Origin: Ctena decussata
Lineage: Eukaryota; Mollusca; Bivalvia; Lucinida; Lucinidae
Direction: 5' to 3'
DNA: 64,000 nucleotides
NCBI GenBank assembly: GCA_963989385.1
Contig: OZ022503.1
Location: forward strand, 51,210,858-51,274,857
Part shown: positions 1 through 11,688 of the stretch, in pieces
How positions within the stretch are numbered: position 1 is the first letter of the stretch
Layout of the letters: each line of letters opens with the position of its first letter
Made by a program: the position numbers and the translations under genes
Notes under the pieces: generated by a model
What the model saw: the letters and a program-made list of their open reading frames with translations, nothing else
Told to the model about the DNA's origin: nothing
Database searches by the model: none

Positions 1-1639
1 TGTACTTCAGAAATTAATCTTTTTATATAGCTTGGAAGTTTAGAATTGTACTCATTGATATTACATTTCGACGAATGAAATAAATTACGGGACGGGTTGA
101 TATTTTATAGAAAAAACAACAACAAACAACAAAAAATAAAAAGATAAATAAGACGAATAAATAAGAACTGTAGGCTAATAAAGTATATAAAAATGTTGAA
201 TGTACTTGAGAAACAGTGTCAGTGGTTTTACATGATTTATCATGCAAAAAGGGTCTAGATCTATTACATTGAAAATTTTTGAGAGCACAACGATGGCATA
301 TTCTAACATATAAATATGTTGTTTGAGGGCTTAAATTGACCTATCTAAGCGTAACAATTATTTGATTTCGTCAGTTGAATGTGTATCGCATAGTTAAGAC
401 CATATTATTAATTTTGTCAAAGATTGTCAGAATTGTGAAGTATGTCCTCAACTATTTATGGCATAAACAAACTAAAAGTGATAATATCCTGGTTGTTGCA
501 CGGAATTTTAATAAAAATGATAATCGATAATTCTGCTTGTAACATACACCACATAACAACTGTAACATATTTTGCCAAGATGTAAGTTTCAACTTTATAG
601 GAATAAAGTGATTTTTAGAGGGGAAGATGGTGTTATGCAGTAAATTTGGAGCAATAAATGAATAAATAAATAAATCTAAAAAAATAAAATCGCACACAAA
701 ATGACAAATAGGCAAACAAAAGGTTAAGTATTTCGGAAACACAGAAGGTATTGAGTTAAGAATCACCAAAGGCAAATTAACATAATCAATAAGGTTTTTA
801 TCTTCCTATTAGTCACAAGTTTTGACAATTATTTACTTTAACGCCGAGTATGCACAATCATCCTGTCTAGCGGGGGTATTTGGCGAGTTTTATGAGCTTA
901 GTTACATAAGTAATAATCATTTCAATCGTTTGGCAGTTGTTTGATGTAGATTAAGACCCTAAAGAATCTTCTCACCTGGTTGTCCTAGTGGAAAAAAACG
1001 ATTATGGTAAATAGGTTAATGAAATAAACGTAAGAAATAGTGATTTGTTGTTTCCACAATATGTTATTCTGAAAAATGCATAATTTTCATTAAATAACCG
1101 AAAAGTTGACAAACAAGTAAATAAGTATTTATTATAAAAAAATTCCCGCCAAATGTATTGCGCCCTCGCCGCCACCAAGTGCAAATATAATAAGTTAGTA
1201 ACACAACTTTTGATTGGTTAGTTCTTGTGCTTATACAACTGATGATTTGATTGGTTAATAACGAAGGGACAAATTAGAGACAGAGGGAATAGGAATGAGT
1301 TTGGTTTTGGGATGGAAAAACGAGTGGTACGCCATCGAAGAATAATTTGGACTTCCAAAAGTGAAATTATTAACATTGTTATCATTAGAACTCTGGATTG
1401 CCAGTTGAATGATTAGAAACAGAACTGTTAAAATTATTGATTTGTACTGTTATTGTATTTTCACAAATAGTTATATTGTTGTTTAATTTGTGGATCTCCA
1501 TAAAGGACTGAAAATTGTATTTGTTGTTGTATTACTTCTGCGAAAATTCGAACTTAGATTCTGCGCAAATTGCGGCAGAACAGAGGCTCGATCCAGTGGC
1601 TTATCGGATATCATTTTTGTGAACATTTAATTTACACAT
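1..1639. other. No recognised gene or repeat
   Basis: AT-rich DNA with short open frames only, all rich in Phe/Tyr/Leu/Ile from base composition. Nothing supports an exon here. Confidence 0.5.
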
Positions 1640-1933
1640 TCTAATTTCTCAAATGACCTTGAAACTAAAATATGGGTCACGAAAATCTTATGATCCCTTA
1701 AGTTTGTTCCACTGAATGATATATTTATACATTAATGTGATTGTACGCATCAGGTGAAAATGTATTACGAGCTCAAGAAATTGTCACGCCGACGGTCAAA
1801 TCGAAAAATCTAACATTCTAAATCTGCATCTGACCTTGAAACAACTGTTTTAAGAGGTACCATGAGTACACACAGTCACACCGACACTGACAGCAAAGAG
1901 ACCCTCACCGATATCAATATGCCCCTCCGCCCT

Positions 1934-1964
<31 letters not shown>

Positions 1965-1966
1965 GG
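1640..1966 (+). repeat. Fragment of the gtcacgccgacg/tgaccttgaaa repeat family
   Basis: aatgaccttgaaactaaaat, aagaaattgtcacgccgacg, atctgaccttgaaacaact, ending in (gt)n and a poly-G run of about 21 bases (1949-1970). It matches the unit of the 11.7-13.0 kb element. Confidence 0.65.
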
Positions 1967-2430
1967 GGGGTGGAGTGGAGTGGCTGCGATGGAAGAGAAA
2001 GGCAGGCTGTTCATAATTATTAAGTCCAATTAGAAGAACAAAAACAGCAATAAAATAACAAAAAACATAATGTTGTTTTATAGTTGTCAGATTGGGATGA
2101 GTCAAAAAGTTGGATTCAAGTATTTAAGTCAATATTAACTTCCTTGTACTTGAACAAGGACCCTTTCCGAAATTATTTAAAAGAGCAAGTTGAAGAGTGT
2201 TAAGCGGCTTCTGTTATCTCCCTGTTACATCATTAAAAACGTTCCTCAAAATTAACAGGGTCCTTTACAACTCAAGTGCCCCCCTTTTTTTGGACCGTGG
2301 TTACTCTCAATATTGGGACTAGTTAATTTGAGCAAAGGTGTAGACCAAAATTTGACTGCAGCTCAGTAATAGTCTGACCACCGTCTACACAACTCTGATA
2401 AAAAAAACAGAAAAAAAAAAAACTTTCAAA

Positions 2431-2622
2431 GCAGACACACAACATTGATTCAACACTGACTCAACGTATATTCAACGTCACAACCTTGACTCAACATGAA
2501 ATCAACATTAATACGTTACAAAATTTAATCATTGTCACAAAGTTGATTGGATGTTGAGTCAACTTTTACCCAACGCCATGACTTTGAATCAATGTTGATT
2601 CGACGTTGTATGTTCAGTGGGT
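2431..2622. mobile_element. MITE family D copy
   Basis: gcagacacacaacattgatt to gacgttgtatgttcagtggg, with alternating ttgattcaac/gttgaatcaa words and an imperfect centre. Lies outside the left GGCCCC array of the 2.4-8.5 kb nested structure. Confidence 0.75.
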
Positions 2623-2696
2623 TTATTTCATCGTATTTCAAAACAAGGAAAGTTTCAAAAAAAATTTGACAGGTCGACTGTTTGAAATGATTTACA

Positions 2697-2853
2697 GACA
2701 CCTCGGCCCCAAACCATCTCGGCCCCTAGACACTTCGGCCCCAGACCATCTCGGCCCCAGTCAATTCGGCCCTAGTCACCTCGGCCCCAGTCATCTCGGC
2801 CCCACGGACACTTCGGCCCCTAGTCATCTCGGCCCCTAAGACATTTCGGCCCC
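2697..2853 (+). repeat. Short tandem array 'tcggcccc(t/a)gacacc', left partner
   Basis: About ten units of 13-16 bp with invariant cggcccc: ctcggccccaaaccat, ctcggcccctagacactt, and so on. The same array occurs in reverse complement at 7998-8247, which suggests both belong to the ends of one structure centred near 5.45 kb. Confidence 0.85.
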
Positions 2854-4086
2854 AGTTATATTTTCGTATTTTTGTGTATATTTATGTGTAATAATTTAAG
2901 AGGAACTTCTTTTAGGAGGGCCTTGTAAGGTCTGTCAGTGTATTATACTTTGTTTTTTCATTACAGCTGTCATATTTGCTGTATCTTAGAACGAAATGCT
3001 CGCAGATTACCATATCATGATATGGCCCTTATAAAACTTTAGCGAATTCAGCGCTGAAAAAGGCTATGCTTTGGAAATAAGAAGCAGACACAAAAAGAAA
3101 GAAGATGATTAAATCTGCTCCAGAATAGCAAAGTAACATGCAGCATTGCCCGCGTCCACCAGCACCTGTCTGCATGTGAAACTCAATAAAGTCTTCTGAA
3201 TGAGACAAGTCCGTGTGGTGACGACCATGCAAATGAAGCCATGATAAGTAAATCTGAAAAGATAATTTCTTTGGAAATATAAACACACAAGTACGCGCAG
3301 TTAAGTAGAATAGAAGCGAAAATACCGAAATAGGTTTAAGTGAGTCTATGTTTTGCAACACCGTCCATCTCCATTACTCCCTCCATACATCTCCGCCTCC
3401 GCACCCCCTCCCCACCTCCCCCCACACGCATGCAGGATGGCGCTAAAACGACATCAAATGGCAAGCCCACTATGTTACTTTTATCTATTCTAGATCTCGC
3501 CCCCCCCCCCGCTCCACTACACACACATGTACACTCAAATCCATAATGACTCTAAAGACATCAAATGGCAAACCCACTATTACTTTTATTAATTCTAGAT
3601 TTTATTACTCTCTTTATTCTGAAATGAGCGCCATGATGACCGATCATACCTGACATATTTAATTGTTGTTATTATTATCTATTTCACATTTTCTTCATTT
3701 ATTATTTTCTTTTCCTCATCTTTGTTCTGATTTTCGTCCATTCCAAAATAAATAGATTTATTATGACGAAGGGGTAAGGATTCTTTATTCAAAGTTTGTC
3801 CAAAGTTTATTTTTTTTCTTCTTCTTCTTCTTCTTCTTATTATTATTATTATTATTATATACTTATTATCAATCATTATTTTTTTTTTGTTTGCTTTAAG
3901 TGGGACGGGTCTTTTGCGAGAGTTTCGATAGACTGGTTGCGGAAATAGACGAAACCGCTGAACCGCGCAATTTGTATTTTGGTGATGTTTTAGAAAAGAC
4001 TTTAAAAATAGCAGTAGTTATTTACATTTAACGGGCTTCGTTTTAGCCTAACAATGTTTGATCCTTAAATTTACTTTAACTGAAAT
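2854..4086. other. Non-coding, simple repeats
   Basis: A short direct repeat (gacatcaaatggcaagccca at 3450; gacatcaaatggcaaaccca at 3557) and (ttc)n(tta)n at 3815-3860. Pyrimidine tracts explain the opposing open frames at 3336-3546. Confidence 0.55.
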
Positions 4087-4331
4087 ATCCATCCATCCCT
4101 CCATCCATCCATCTGTCGCGCGTCTGCCTTGCTTAACACCCAGGTGTGCACCCGGTATCGATTAATCAGCGACATATGATCATCGATTATCGATATACAC
4201 GATAAATTTAGGTGTGGTTTAACCATTATTTATAAACACAATGTACTTGGACAAGACAAGGCGTCTTTAATTTGAAAATCATTAAAGTCTGGTCGAAACA
4301 TGCACCAACTACGGATAGAAGAATATTTATA

Positions 4332-5169
4332 TACTCAGCGTCAATGAAAACGCACCAGCTTGGAACGTATAGTACATTATGTTCGTTTAATGTTTGGTTT
4401 TATGTAATAGACAATTTGGTTAATCTGTATTTTCTGGTATTGAGATAGAATGTTTCCAAATTAAATTTCGTTCATCAGTGGATGCTATCAAGCGTGACGT
4501 CAATACTGACGTATTTGAAAACCGTCGGTATCAAATGACACATTTAAAGCCTAATAAATCCATATTTCGTGCTCTACCAGACACTTGATTGCAGATGAAT
4601 CGTTTATTGGAAAGTCTTTTGACATAAAACCCACTTTTTCTCCATTGAATTATGACGCGGTTCGGCAAATAAGGGTGACGTTATGCATGTAACGTCAAGC
4701 TCTGGCTGGATAATGGTTGGCGTTTGCCCCACAGAACTTCTGATATTCTGTTTCTACTACTCATCTCAGCATTCTGGGTTACAGAAAAGTATTAAATTTA
4801 CCTTTAGTTACTTTTATCTGCCCTTGTTTGATGAACGTGACAATAAACTGACGTTCGAATCCAAGTCACTTTGTCGCATTCGGTGGTCTGGATTTCTTTT
4901 CTATGGCGATTTGATAGGGTATCTATACTCTAGCAAAATCCACCATCGAGGAATTTCTGTCATGTGAAATTATGTTAGAATTCCGTTTTTCTTGATTTCA
5001 GAGCTTATGTTACGTCACACATTCACCGCGTACCTTCAGGCACAATGACATCATGGGCGTAATAAAATAGTCCGATATGATAACTATAGCCTGTTGATAT
5101 AGTATGAACATTGCTTTTAAGCAAAAAATTTACATTTTAAGACTGGTGCGTTTACATTTACGCTGAGTA
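4332..5169. mobile_element. Tc1/mariner-type non-autonomous element, 838 bp
   Basis: The termini tactcagcgtcaatgaaaac and tactcagcgtaaatgtaaac (inverted) match over about 27 bp with two differences. TA lies on both sides (4330-4331, 5170-5171). The interior has a 94-codon open frame (4683-4967) with no transposase features. Confidence 0.85.
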
Positions 5170-5317
5170 TATCTATCAAGATTTAAAACCCGGATCCAAA
5201 AGTACTGATTAATTGTTTGCGATGCGAGAAAAAAGGACCATACGGCATTGTGCGCAATTTGTATATACTAAAATCAGTCTGCACATTAGTTCAGACTGAT
5301 CAGAGGTTTCCTTTTTA

Positions 5318-6132
5318 TACCCCGCCACACGTTAGTGGCGGGGTATTATGTTTTCCCGCTGGCTGTCCGTGTGTATGTCCGTCCGTCGTACGTACGTCTG
5401 TCCGTCCGTCCGGTCGTCCGTCCGTGAGCACTTCGTTTCCGTTCGATAACTTGAGTACTCATTTATTAACGGATTTTATTCATACATGGCATGTGCATTG
5501 GTCTTGGGAAGATCTCGGTTGGGATTGTTAATGGGCAAATTTCGATGTCTTCTTATGGAGTTATTGCCCTTTTCATGGTCTTAAAAACAGTTTTGGTCTG
5601 TAGTTCTTTGACACTTTGAAATATCTAGATGAAATTTCACAGAAATGATCGAAGTAACATAAGCTTTCAGTTATAAGCAGAATTTTGTCCACCTGGATTA
5701 TCTGCCCCTGCCCTAGGGCTATATACATGTATGAAATAATGAAAAAAAAATGTATAAATTAGAGTGGAACGGGATTTTTCTGAAACTTGTAACAAATTAT
5801 CATATTGATACAAGCTTTATGCCTTGATCAAAATTTTGTCCCCCCCAGTGGTTATCTGCCCCTGACACATGCTGTATACATGTATGAAATCATGAAAAAA
5901 TCAATATAAAATCAGATTTTCGGTATATCTTGATGAAATTTCATAGAAATGATTAAAATAACATAAGCTTTCTGTTACAAGTAGTATTAAGTCCACATAG
6001 GTTACCTGCCCCTGCCCAAGAGCTATATACATGCATAAAATTATGAAAAAATTCTGTTCATGAGGTTCATGTCATGATAAAAAAAAAGTATAAAAGATAG
6101 AAGACGGGGTATTGGTTTACAGTGGCGGGGTA
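5318..6132. mobile_element. TIR element with terminal hairpin 'ccccgccac...gtggcgggg'
   Basis: Ends taccccgccac and gtggcggggta. The left end is itself a hairpin (ccccgccacacgttagtggc, 5320-5343), and a (gtcc)n stretch follows (5375-5427). The interior has two or three diverged direct repeats of about 170 bp (gctatatacatgtatgaaat; gctgtatacatgtatgaaat; gctatatacatgcataaaat). Non-coding. Confidence 0.75.
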
Positions 6133-6458
6133 TCACGCAGTCGTTTACGATGCTTTTATTCTTTTGTTTAAGGTACTTCATAAATCACAGTTGTTGTTGT
6201 TTTTTTTTACGAAGATGGAAGATCTAACCAGATTGCGCGGCTATGCAGGCGCTGTTCGTACATTCGATATGATACTCAATGAGTTAAATTATCGCCGTTG
6301 TTCATATTTTCGCGCTCCTCGACACCAGCGATGACTGGTAACACTTAGAAATATACTCCCTCATTTTATATTTTCTTTTACTAAATTTCGTTAGACATTA
6401 TGGTATCGTATCTAAATTCTGCCGGATGAAAACGTAAAAAATGTCATAATTCAAACTT

Positions 6459-6616
6459 ATCCGCTCAGTATGACCAGAGTCTTCACTGTAGACATGGATG
6501 TAACTCAGACCCTATGCTACCCTTTAGACTCTGATCAGACTGGGTGGATGCCCAGACTGATCTGAGTCTTCGCTGGGCGCACGTATCACTTTGTTGGTGC
6601 TGTCGTGTCACGGCTC
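6459..6616. mobile_element. MITE family A, left end missing
   Basis: Begins inside the left arm (accagagtcttcactgtaga) and runs to the right terminus (gtcgtgtcacggctca). It lies just inside the right arm of the 4.1/6.7 kb inverted repeat. Confidence 0.8.
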
Positions 6617-7094
6617 AATTACTCTTATTTCCCATAATTAAAGACGCCTCATCTTGTTCTTGTGTATCTGTTTATTACTCATCGTTAAATATCACACCTA
6701 AAGTTGTCGTGTATATTCACTAATCGATATCGCGTGTCAGGATTAATGGATATCGCTGCTCACCTGGACGTTAGACAGGGTGATTGGCTCAGAGAGACGA
6801 TCAAGCGAAAAAAACTGAAGGCGAAAATTTGATAGATAGATAGATAACATCATAATTGTCCAAACTGAAAATTTTATTATAAGGTCAGCTTTAGTTACTG
6901 TAACTAGCGTATTATCATTATTCTTCTTCTTATTATTATAATTAGAGGTAGTAGCAGTATTCTTTTTGCAGTCATATGGCCTTTGAGTAAGTTGCGAGTT
7001 CTTGAAATCATCTAAATGACAGGGGTGGTGGGGTGGTTCGATGGTGCTGCATATAACTTCCAGTGCCGGGCGTTCTACTGATTTCGATTATACT

Positions 7095-7258
7095 AGGGAA
7101 AGGGCCTACTGTGCTTGTAGTAGGTGCGGGTAGGGGTTGTTTGGACATTTTTTCTCTCTTCTATCATTTCTCTCTTCTTTCTCTCTCTCTGAAAGACGGC
7201 CCGATATAGACTGAAATACTGTCTTAAAGGGTCATTAAACAAAAAACAAACAAACAAC
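7095..7258 (+). mobile_element. Retroposon-like repeat R1, copy 1 (tail (aaac)n)
   Basis: agggcctactgtgcttgtag, aggtgcgggtaggggttgtt, a CT-rich middle, then cgatatagactgaaatactg and a short A-rich repeated tail (caaacaaacaac). Copies at 21705-21873 (tail (ccaa)n) and, diverged, 19217-19375. The constant body with variable microsatellite tail is SINE-like, but no tRNA head is visible. Confidence 0.7.
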
Positions 7259-7997
7259 GTCAATGGCAGTTTGAAAGTTAATTTGTCGAACATTGGCAAG
7301 ATTCTTGAATTCGATTTGCGAATATTAGCAAACACGACGATGATAAGCATGTGGCATTTAGTCATATCTTTTTAATTTGCCTAAAATTATGAAAGCCGTT
7401 ACGTGCCTCAACAATCTTGCTCTTTGAAGTTAAGTAAAAAAAAAATCGGCATGACAAACTTTTTTGTTTTTAAATATAGCAAAACCATGGTATTTTAAAT
7501 AAAAAGTACACATTAAATAAATAAATAAATAAATAAAAAGTACACATTAAATAAATAAATAAATAAATTAATTAACGATCCAGTCAAGTTTGTAATCTGT
7601 CATTACAGAAAAGGGACATGGCCTGAAATAACCAGTCTTAAGACAGGGAGGATTTCCTCTACCTAGTTCATCACAAGTTTGATTTAAAATGAAAACCGAA
7701 TGAAAAAGACAGATATTCGTTTATCCTGTACGAATTGATGATTGCAACTGGTTCGTCCTATCTACCAAGCAAAAAAAAAAAAAAAAAAAAATCAACGCCA
7801 CCCCCGCTGTATCATTCGTTCCATGGATAACAAAGGGACCATAAAAGAATGACGTCCACGGTGGTTCTCGCAAGACTAGGCGCGTACTTAGCTCGTAATT
7901 TCATTGGACTGTCGATGCATATCACTGTAGTAAAAGTGAAAAATATTAAAATGGACAAAAAAGTGCAAAAATCTAGAAATTATTAAAATTTATCAAA

Positions 7998-8247
7998 CTG
8001 GGGCCGAAGTGACTAGGGCTGTCTGTGGGGCCGAGATGACTAGGGGCCGAGGTGACTAGGGGCCGAAGTGTCCAGGAATTTATTTCTAGGTGGGGCCGAG
8101 ATGGTTAGGGGCCGAGATGACTAGGGGCCGAGGTGACTAGGGGCCGAAGTGTCCAGGAATTTATTTCTAGGTGGGGCCGAGATGGTTAGGGGCCGAGATG
8201 ACTAGGGGCCGAGGTGTCTAGGGGCCGAGATGGTTTGGGGCCGAAGT
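7998..8247 (-). repeat. Short tandem array 'ggggccgagatgacta', right partner
   Basis: About sixteen units with invariant ggggccga, and a higher-order repeat of about 84 bp that includes gtccaggaatttatttctag (8069 and 8151). It is the inverted counterpart of the 2697-2853 array. Confidence 0.87.
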
Positions 8248-8375
8248 GTCCTGTTACCTTTGAAATTCTACTGCAGAATTTATTAAAGGGAATAAATGCA
8301 CGTGCATGTTTACCGCCATTTTATATAAGGGAAACAATTGTATTTGACATCCTGTTAGCTTTATTGGACGACATA

Positions 8376-8486
8376 CCCAATGGGCACACAAGGTTGAATC
8401 AGTTGAGTCAGCCTTGAATCAACCTTGAGTCACGACGTTGAATCAAGGTTGATTCAAGGCTGATTCAACCTTGTGTGCCGGGTGGG
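8376..8486. mobile_element. MITE family D copy
   Basis: A compact palindrome with TIR cccaatgggcacacaagg, TA at 8374-8375, and an inner hairpin ttgaatcaaccttgagtcac / gttgaatcaaggttgattc. Lies outside the right GGCCCC array, mirroring the copy at 2431-2622. Confidence 0.8.
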
Positions 8487-9385
8487 GAGTCATTCTAAAA
8501 TGAGTTCTCCTTTTAATAGAAAAATGCTTCTAGGGATCAACCTCTTCTATTTGAGTAAAAGGAAGGAAAAAAAATGAATATGACAAGACTTGTTTGCCCT
8601 GAAAGTGTACCCGTTAATCCTTAAGTTTTTGTGGCAGTGTATGATAGGTTGTATGTACGCAATCACGTTTTATGTTGGAAAGGTATAAAATCCTCTAAAG
8701 GTGAAAGAATATACTTTCAGAGGAAGAGATTCAAATAATCTTATTTTTGCCTTCCTTCTGAATAGGGATCGAAAGAATATGCTCATAGGGGAGCGAGCAT
8801 CACTTCTGAGCAGATTCATGTATATTTGGCCTTCTTCTTACAGCGAAGCACACACTAAAATTATGTCTCCCTTTCACATCATGGTGTGAAAACATGGGGG
8901 TGTATTCATTTGCCTTAACCTCCCTGTTGGGAACCCGCTGTATTAACTTCAACCATTCGGAAATCTCTCTCTCTCTCTGAACTGGAACATATCCGCGGCC
9001 TGCCAGAAGAGTTTTGTTCAGACTGTAAGTAGACTGTCTGATGAGGTTCAATATTTCCTGCGCAGACAAAACTGCCCAGCTTTTCAGGCTTGATGCGGAA
9101 CTACATATCAGGGAACAATTATTACGTGGGCCAGTGGAATCAGAAGTCAGTTGCAATTCTCAGAAACGCCAGATATAAGGGTTTAACAACATGTATTGCG
9201 ATAGGGATGGATGATGTGGCTGTTGTGACACCCTTTCAACAGTATTTCAGTAATAGCAGGACGATGGGAGGATGAGTATGAAGACTCTGAGAAATGAAGC
9301 GCCGTTTAGGTTCGGACTCTGTCTCGCATTCAGAGGGACTTAAAAACCTGCAACCCAGAAATTCAAAGTCAGGAGCACCAACCAC

Positions 9386-9482
9386 CCCAGCAGGCACATG
9401 ACGTCGAAAAGACGTCGTACTAATGTCTGTGCGACGTCATTACGTCGCATCGACGTCATTTCAACGTCATGTGCCTGCTTGG
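9386..9482. mobile_element. MITE family C, short copy
   Basis: A palindrome of about 97 bp, cccagcaggcacatgacgtc to acgtcatgtgcctgcttgg, with internal gcgacgtcattacgtcgc. The same terminal CCCAGCAG as the 32.8 kb copy. Confidence 0.82.
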
Positions 9483-9695
9483 ACTCGACCACGCAGACGC
9501 TCCTATTGCAATGATCAAGCTTCACTTATAATCTTTCCCTGCAGGTAAACAACGTTAATCAAATTTGAACTAACGTTGATACAACGTCAACCGTTGATTC
9601 AACTTTGGTTAAATGTTGATTCAAGCCCAGTGGGTTCCTCAGCAAAGACAGACTACTCATGAAAGCCGTCCAAAGCCTGTTCAGTGTCGTCAGTT

Positions 9696-9902
9696 TGAGC
9701 CGCGACACGACAAAATCAACAAAGTGGCATGTTCGCCCAGTCTAATCAGAGTCTTTGCTGTGCGCTTAAAGGGTAACTAAGGGTATAACCTAACTCCATG
9801 CGGACAACGAGGACTCTGATCAGACTGGGCGGATGCTCAGGCTGATCTGAGTCATCGCTGGTCGCTCATGCCACTTTGTTGGTTTTGTCGTGTCGCGTCT
9901 CG
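9696..9902. mobile_element. MITE family A, internally rearranged copy
   Basis: The ends tgagccgcgacacgacaaaa and gtgtcgcgtctc are present. The centre reads tttaaagggtaact in an order different from other copies, suggesting an inversion or a subfamily. Upstream of exon A. Confidence 0.82.
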
Positions 9903-10398
9903 TTTAACCTTTTTAATAAGTTCGGATAGTGCCGATACACTAGTGAAACGATTTGATCAAGTGCTGGGTGAGAAAGTAAACTTGATTGAATTTTAGCATG
10001 ATTAAAGTAATTGAATCGGGTGTCCGAAACTTAGACACATGGCAGTATTACAAATAAATATGTTGAAGCGTATCACAGCCTTCTTTATTTCTCTTTGAAG
10101 TAGCCCGAGTAGTTAGTAATTTTAAAGTGGCTTCACTTAGCAACGAAGATTAGAATTATTAATACTCTTCATTATATGTAGACGATAACTATACCATTGT
10201 ATATCGTGGTTGTAAGGAAGAATATTAAAATATTCTATTCCACACTTCATATCATGAACTTCCTTTGAACCAAGAATAAGCATTTGTAAATAATTTTCAG
10301 TCATCTAGTGCATTGTCTTGCGCATGTCATATTCTCAAAGATAGACAATTAGAGAGTCTTAAAGTTGATGAATAATTTGCTGAATGGCAGCAAGTTTT

Positions 10399-10463
10399 TG
10401 ACGCAACGTCTTAATGTAGCATGGCTATTAACACCAGCCATGCAACATTAAGACGTCACGTCA
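10399..10463. repeat. Hairpin ending 79 bp before exon A
   Basis: tgacgcaacgtcttaatgta gcatggct and its inverse agccatgcaacattaagacg tcacgtca around about 9 nt of loop. Confidence 0.75.
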
Positions 10464-10541
10464 ATGTCTACCTCACGTGATCAGCCTCTGAACCAATAAA
10501 ATAAGTTTTATTTATAGATTAAATAATAAATCATTTTACAG

Positions 10542-10685
10542 GTTGCAGTCCTCCGGAGCTCCAGAAACGCTTTCCAAAGCTCTTCCTCAATAATAGCAGA
10601 TTGCCTAGCAAGGCATCCGCGTTTGTATCAAACATTTCTGAAGAATATGCTGATGGAACAGTCTTTTTCACACCTCCACAAGATG
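10542..10685 (+). CDS. IL-17 receptor-like gene, exon A (first one recognised; extracellular)
   Basis: Exon of the receptor ectodomain. It lies between an acceptor (ttttacag, AG ending at 10541) and a strong donor (gtaagt from 10686). It starts with the last two bases of a codon and ends with one base, and reads CSPPELQKRFPKLF... to ...GTVFFTPPQDG. Two N-glycosylation sequons (NNS, NIS) and a cysteine fit a secreted or membrane ectodomain. The end, GTVFFTPPQDG running on to SIHFLKGFEV in the next exon, resembles the strand pair before the conserved 'L.G.E' turn of the first IL-17R fibronectin-like domain. The phase requires at least one more upstream exon ending with one base; I did not find it, nor a signal peptide or ATG. 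The exon call rests on splice sites and phase continuity with seven downstream exons; alone it would be weak. Confidence 0.72.
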
Positions 10686-11688
10686 GTAAGTGATGTATCG
10701 ATGTTATGGGGTGAGATGGAATCAACCCATTACTATCCCATAAAAAGGACATTATCAAACAGTGCAGACCCAGAACAGACGCCACAAAATGCGATGTCTG
10801 TCAGGGTCTACACTATTACCATAAGACAAATGGGTAATTCGCCTTGAAATAAGATAGCAAAATGACATGACAAATGAACGAGAGAAAAAATGCCTTAATT
10901 GACAAATGGACTTGTCCGTCTGATGAACACAGAAGAGTCTATCAGGCATAAACGGGTTAATTGAGAGTGGATTTGCAGTGGATGTGTCTTGTCTTTGAAA
11001 TGAAGAGGGAGTCTCTTAACAGCCTAACGGAGATGCATCAAATATATGGGGACGACCGCAAGGTCCCTACGTCTCCGACAACCTAAAGTATCCGACAAAT
11101 TATATGTTTATTTTTCTAAAAGTGTCAGAAAAAATATCAATAGCATAATAAGGTAAATTTTTCTAAAACATAATTTGTGTGAAATACTGAAAATTTTAAG
11201 TAGAAAGAAAATTTCGGACACTTAGGGATGACCAAAAAGCCCCTAACTGTCCGACATTCCTTAGTGTCCGATAAGGTGATGTTTGACGTTAAACACTTTT
11301 CATTTATTATTTTTCAAAACCATGGATTTATAGTCTTTTTGCTCACTTCCCTGATAGTTTTAGAAACCCTAAAAATTTGCAGCACCCTTAAAATATTCTA
11401 CTTTATATAATTTTTACTGAAAAAATACATTTCCCAGCAGTTTATTTTCCCAAAGTTTCTTTATTGTATTCTAATAGCTATTATCCGAGCAAAATTAGTA
11501 ATCAAAATTGTGCCAAGTGCCTTTAGTATATTATCTATTTTCATAAATTTTATACTGCGCGAAGATCTATACGTGAAATTGACATATCTGCGGTCTTATG
11601 AAATTTTAGGGACTCTATTTTTTCCACTGGATCATGATCAGCCAAAAAATGAAAATAAACTAGACATGTTTTTCAGAGACAAACTGAT

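Larger units (their letters stand above)
4125..6778. repeat. Inverted repeat of ~150 bp enclosing two TIR elements
   Basis: The left copy (4125-4285: cttaacacccaggtgtgcac, atatacacgataaatttagg, aggcgtctttaatt) is the reverse complement of the right copy (6633-6778: aattaaagacgcctcatctt, cctaaagttgtcgtgtatat, gctcacctggacgttagac). Short simple repeats border them: (catc)n at 4087-4113 and (gata)n at 6829-6846. The interval holds two TIR elements (4332-5169, 5318-6132) and a family-A fragment. Confidence 0.8.
8487..10541. other. Presumed upstream intron or 5' region of the receptor gene
   Basis: Contains MITE copies (9386-9482, 9541-9634, 9696-9902) and a hairpin. A start exon with signal peptide was looked for and not found. 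Open frames near 8.80-9.28 kb overlap on both strands, so their coding status is undecided. Confidence 0.5.

Noticed and set aside
3336..3546. Overlapping plus and minus open frames rich in Pro or Gly/Arg
   Set aside because: They are products of a pyrimidine-rich low-complexity tract. The same holds for 1914-2105, 25538-25901, 46803-47099 and 47510-47797.
4683..4967. 94-codon open frame as a transposase remnant
   Set aside because: No helix-turn-helix or DDE/D-like pattern; it lies inside a non-autonomous TIR element and includes random hydrophobic stretches.
9066..9180. Possible exon before exon A (TKLPSFSGLMRNYISGNNYY...), with acceptor tttcctgcgcag and a phase that would fit
   Set aside because: The donor (gtttaa) is weak, the opposite strand has an equally long open frame, no IL-17R feature is visible, and the adjacent 9228-9270 segment belongs to a dispersed repeat.
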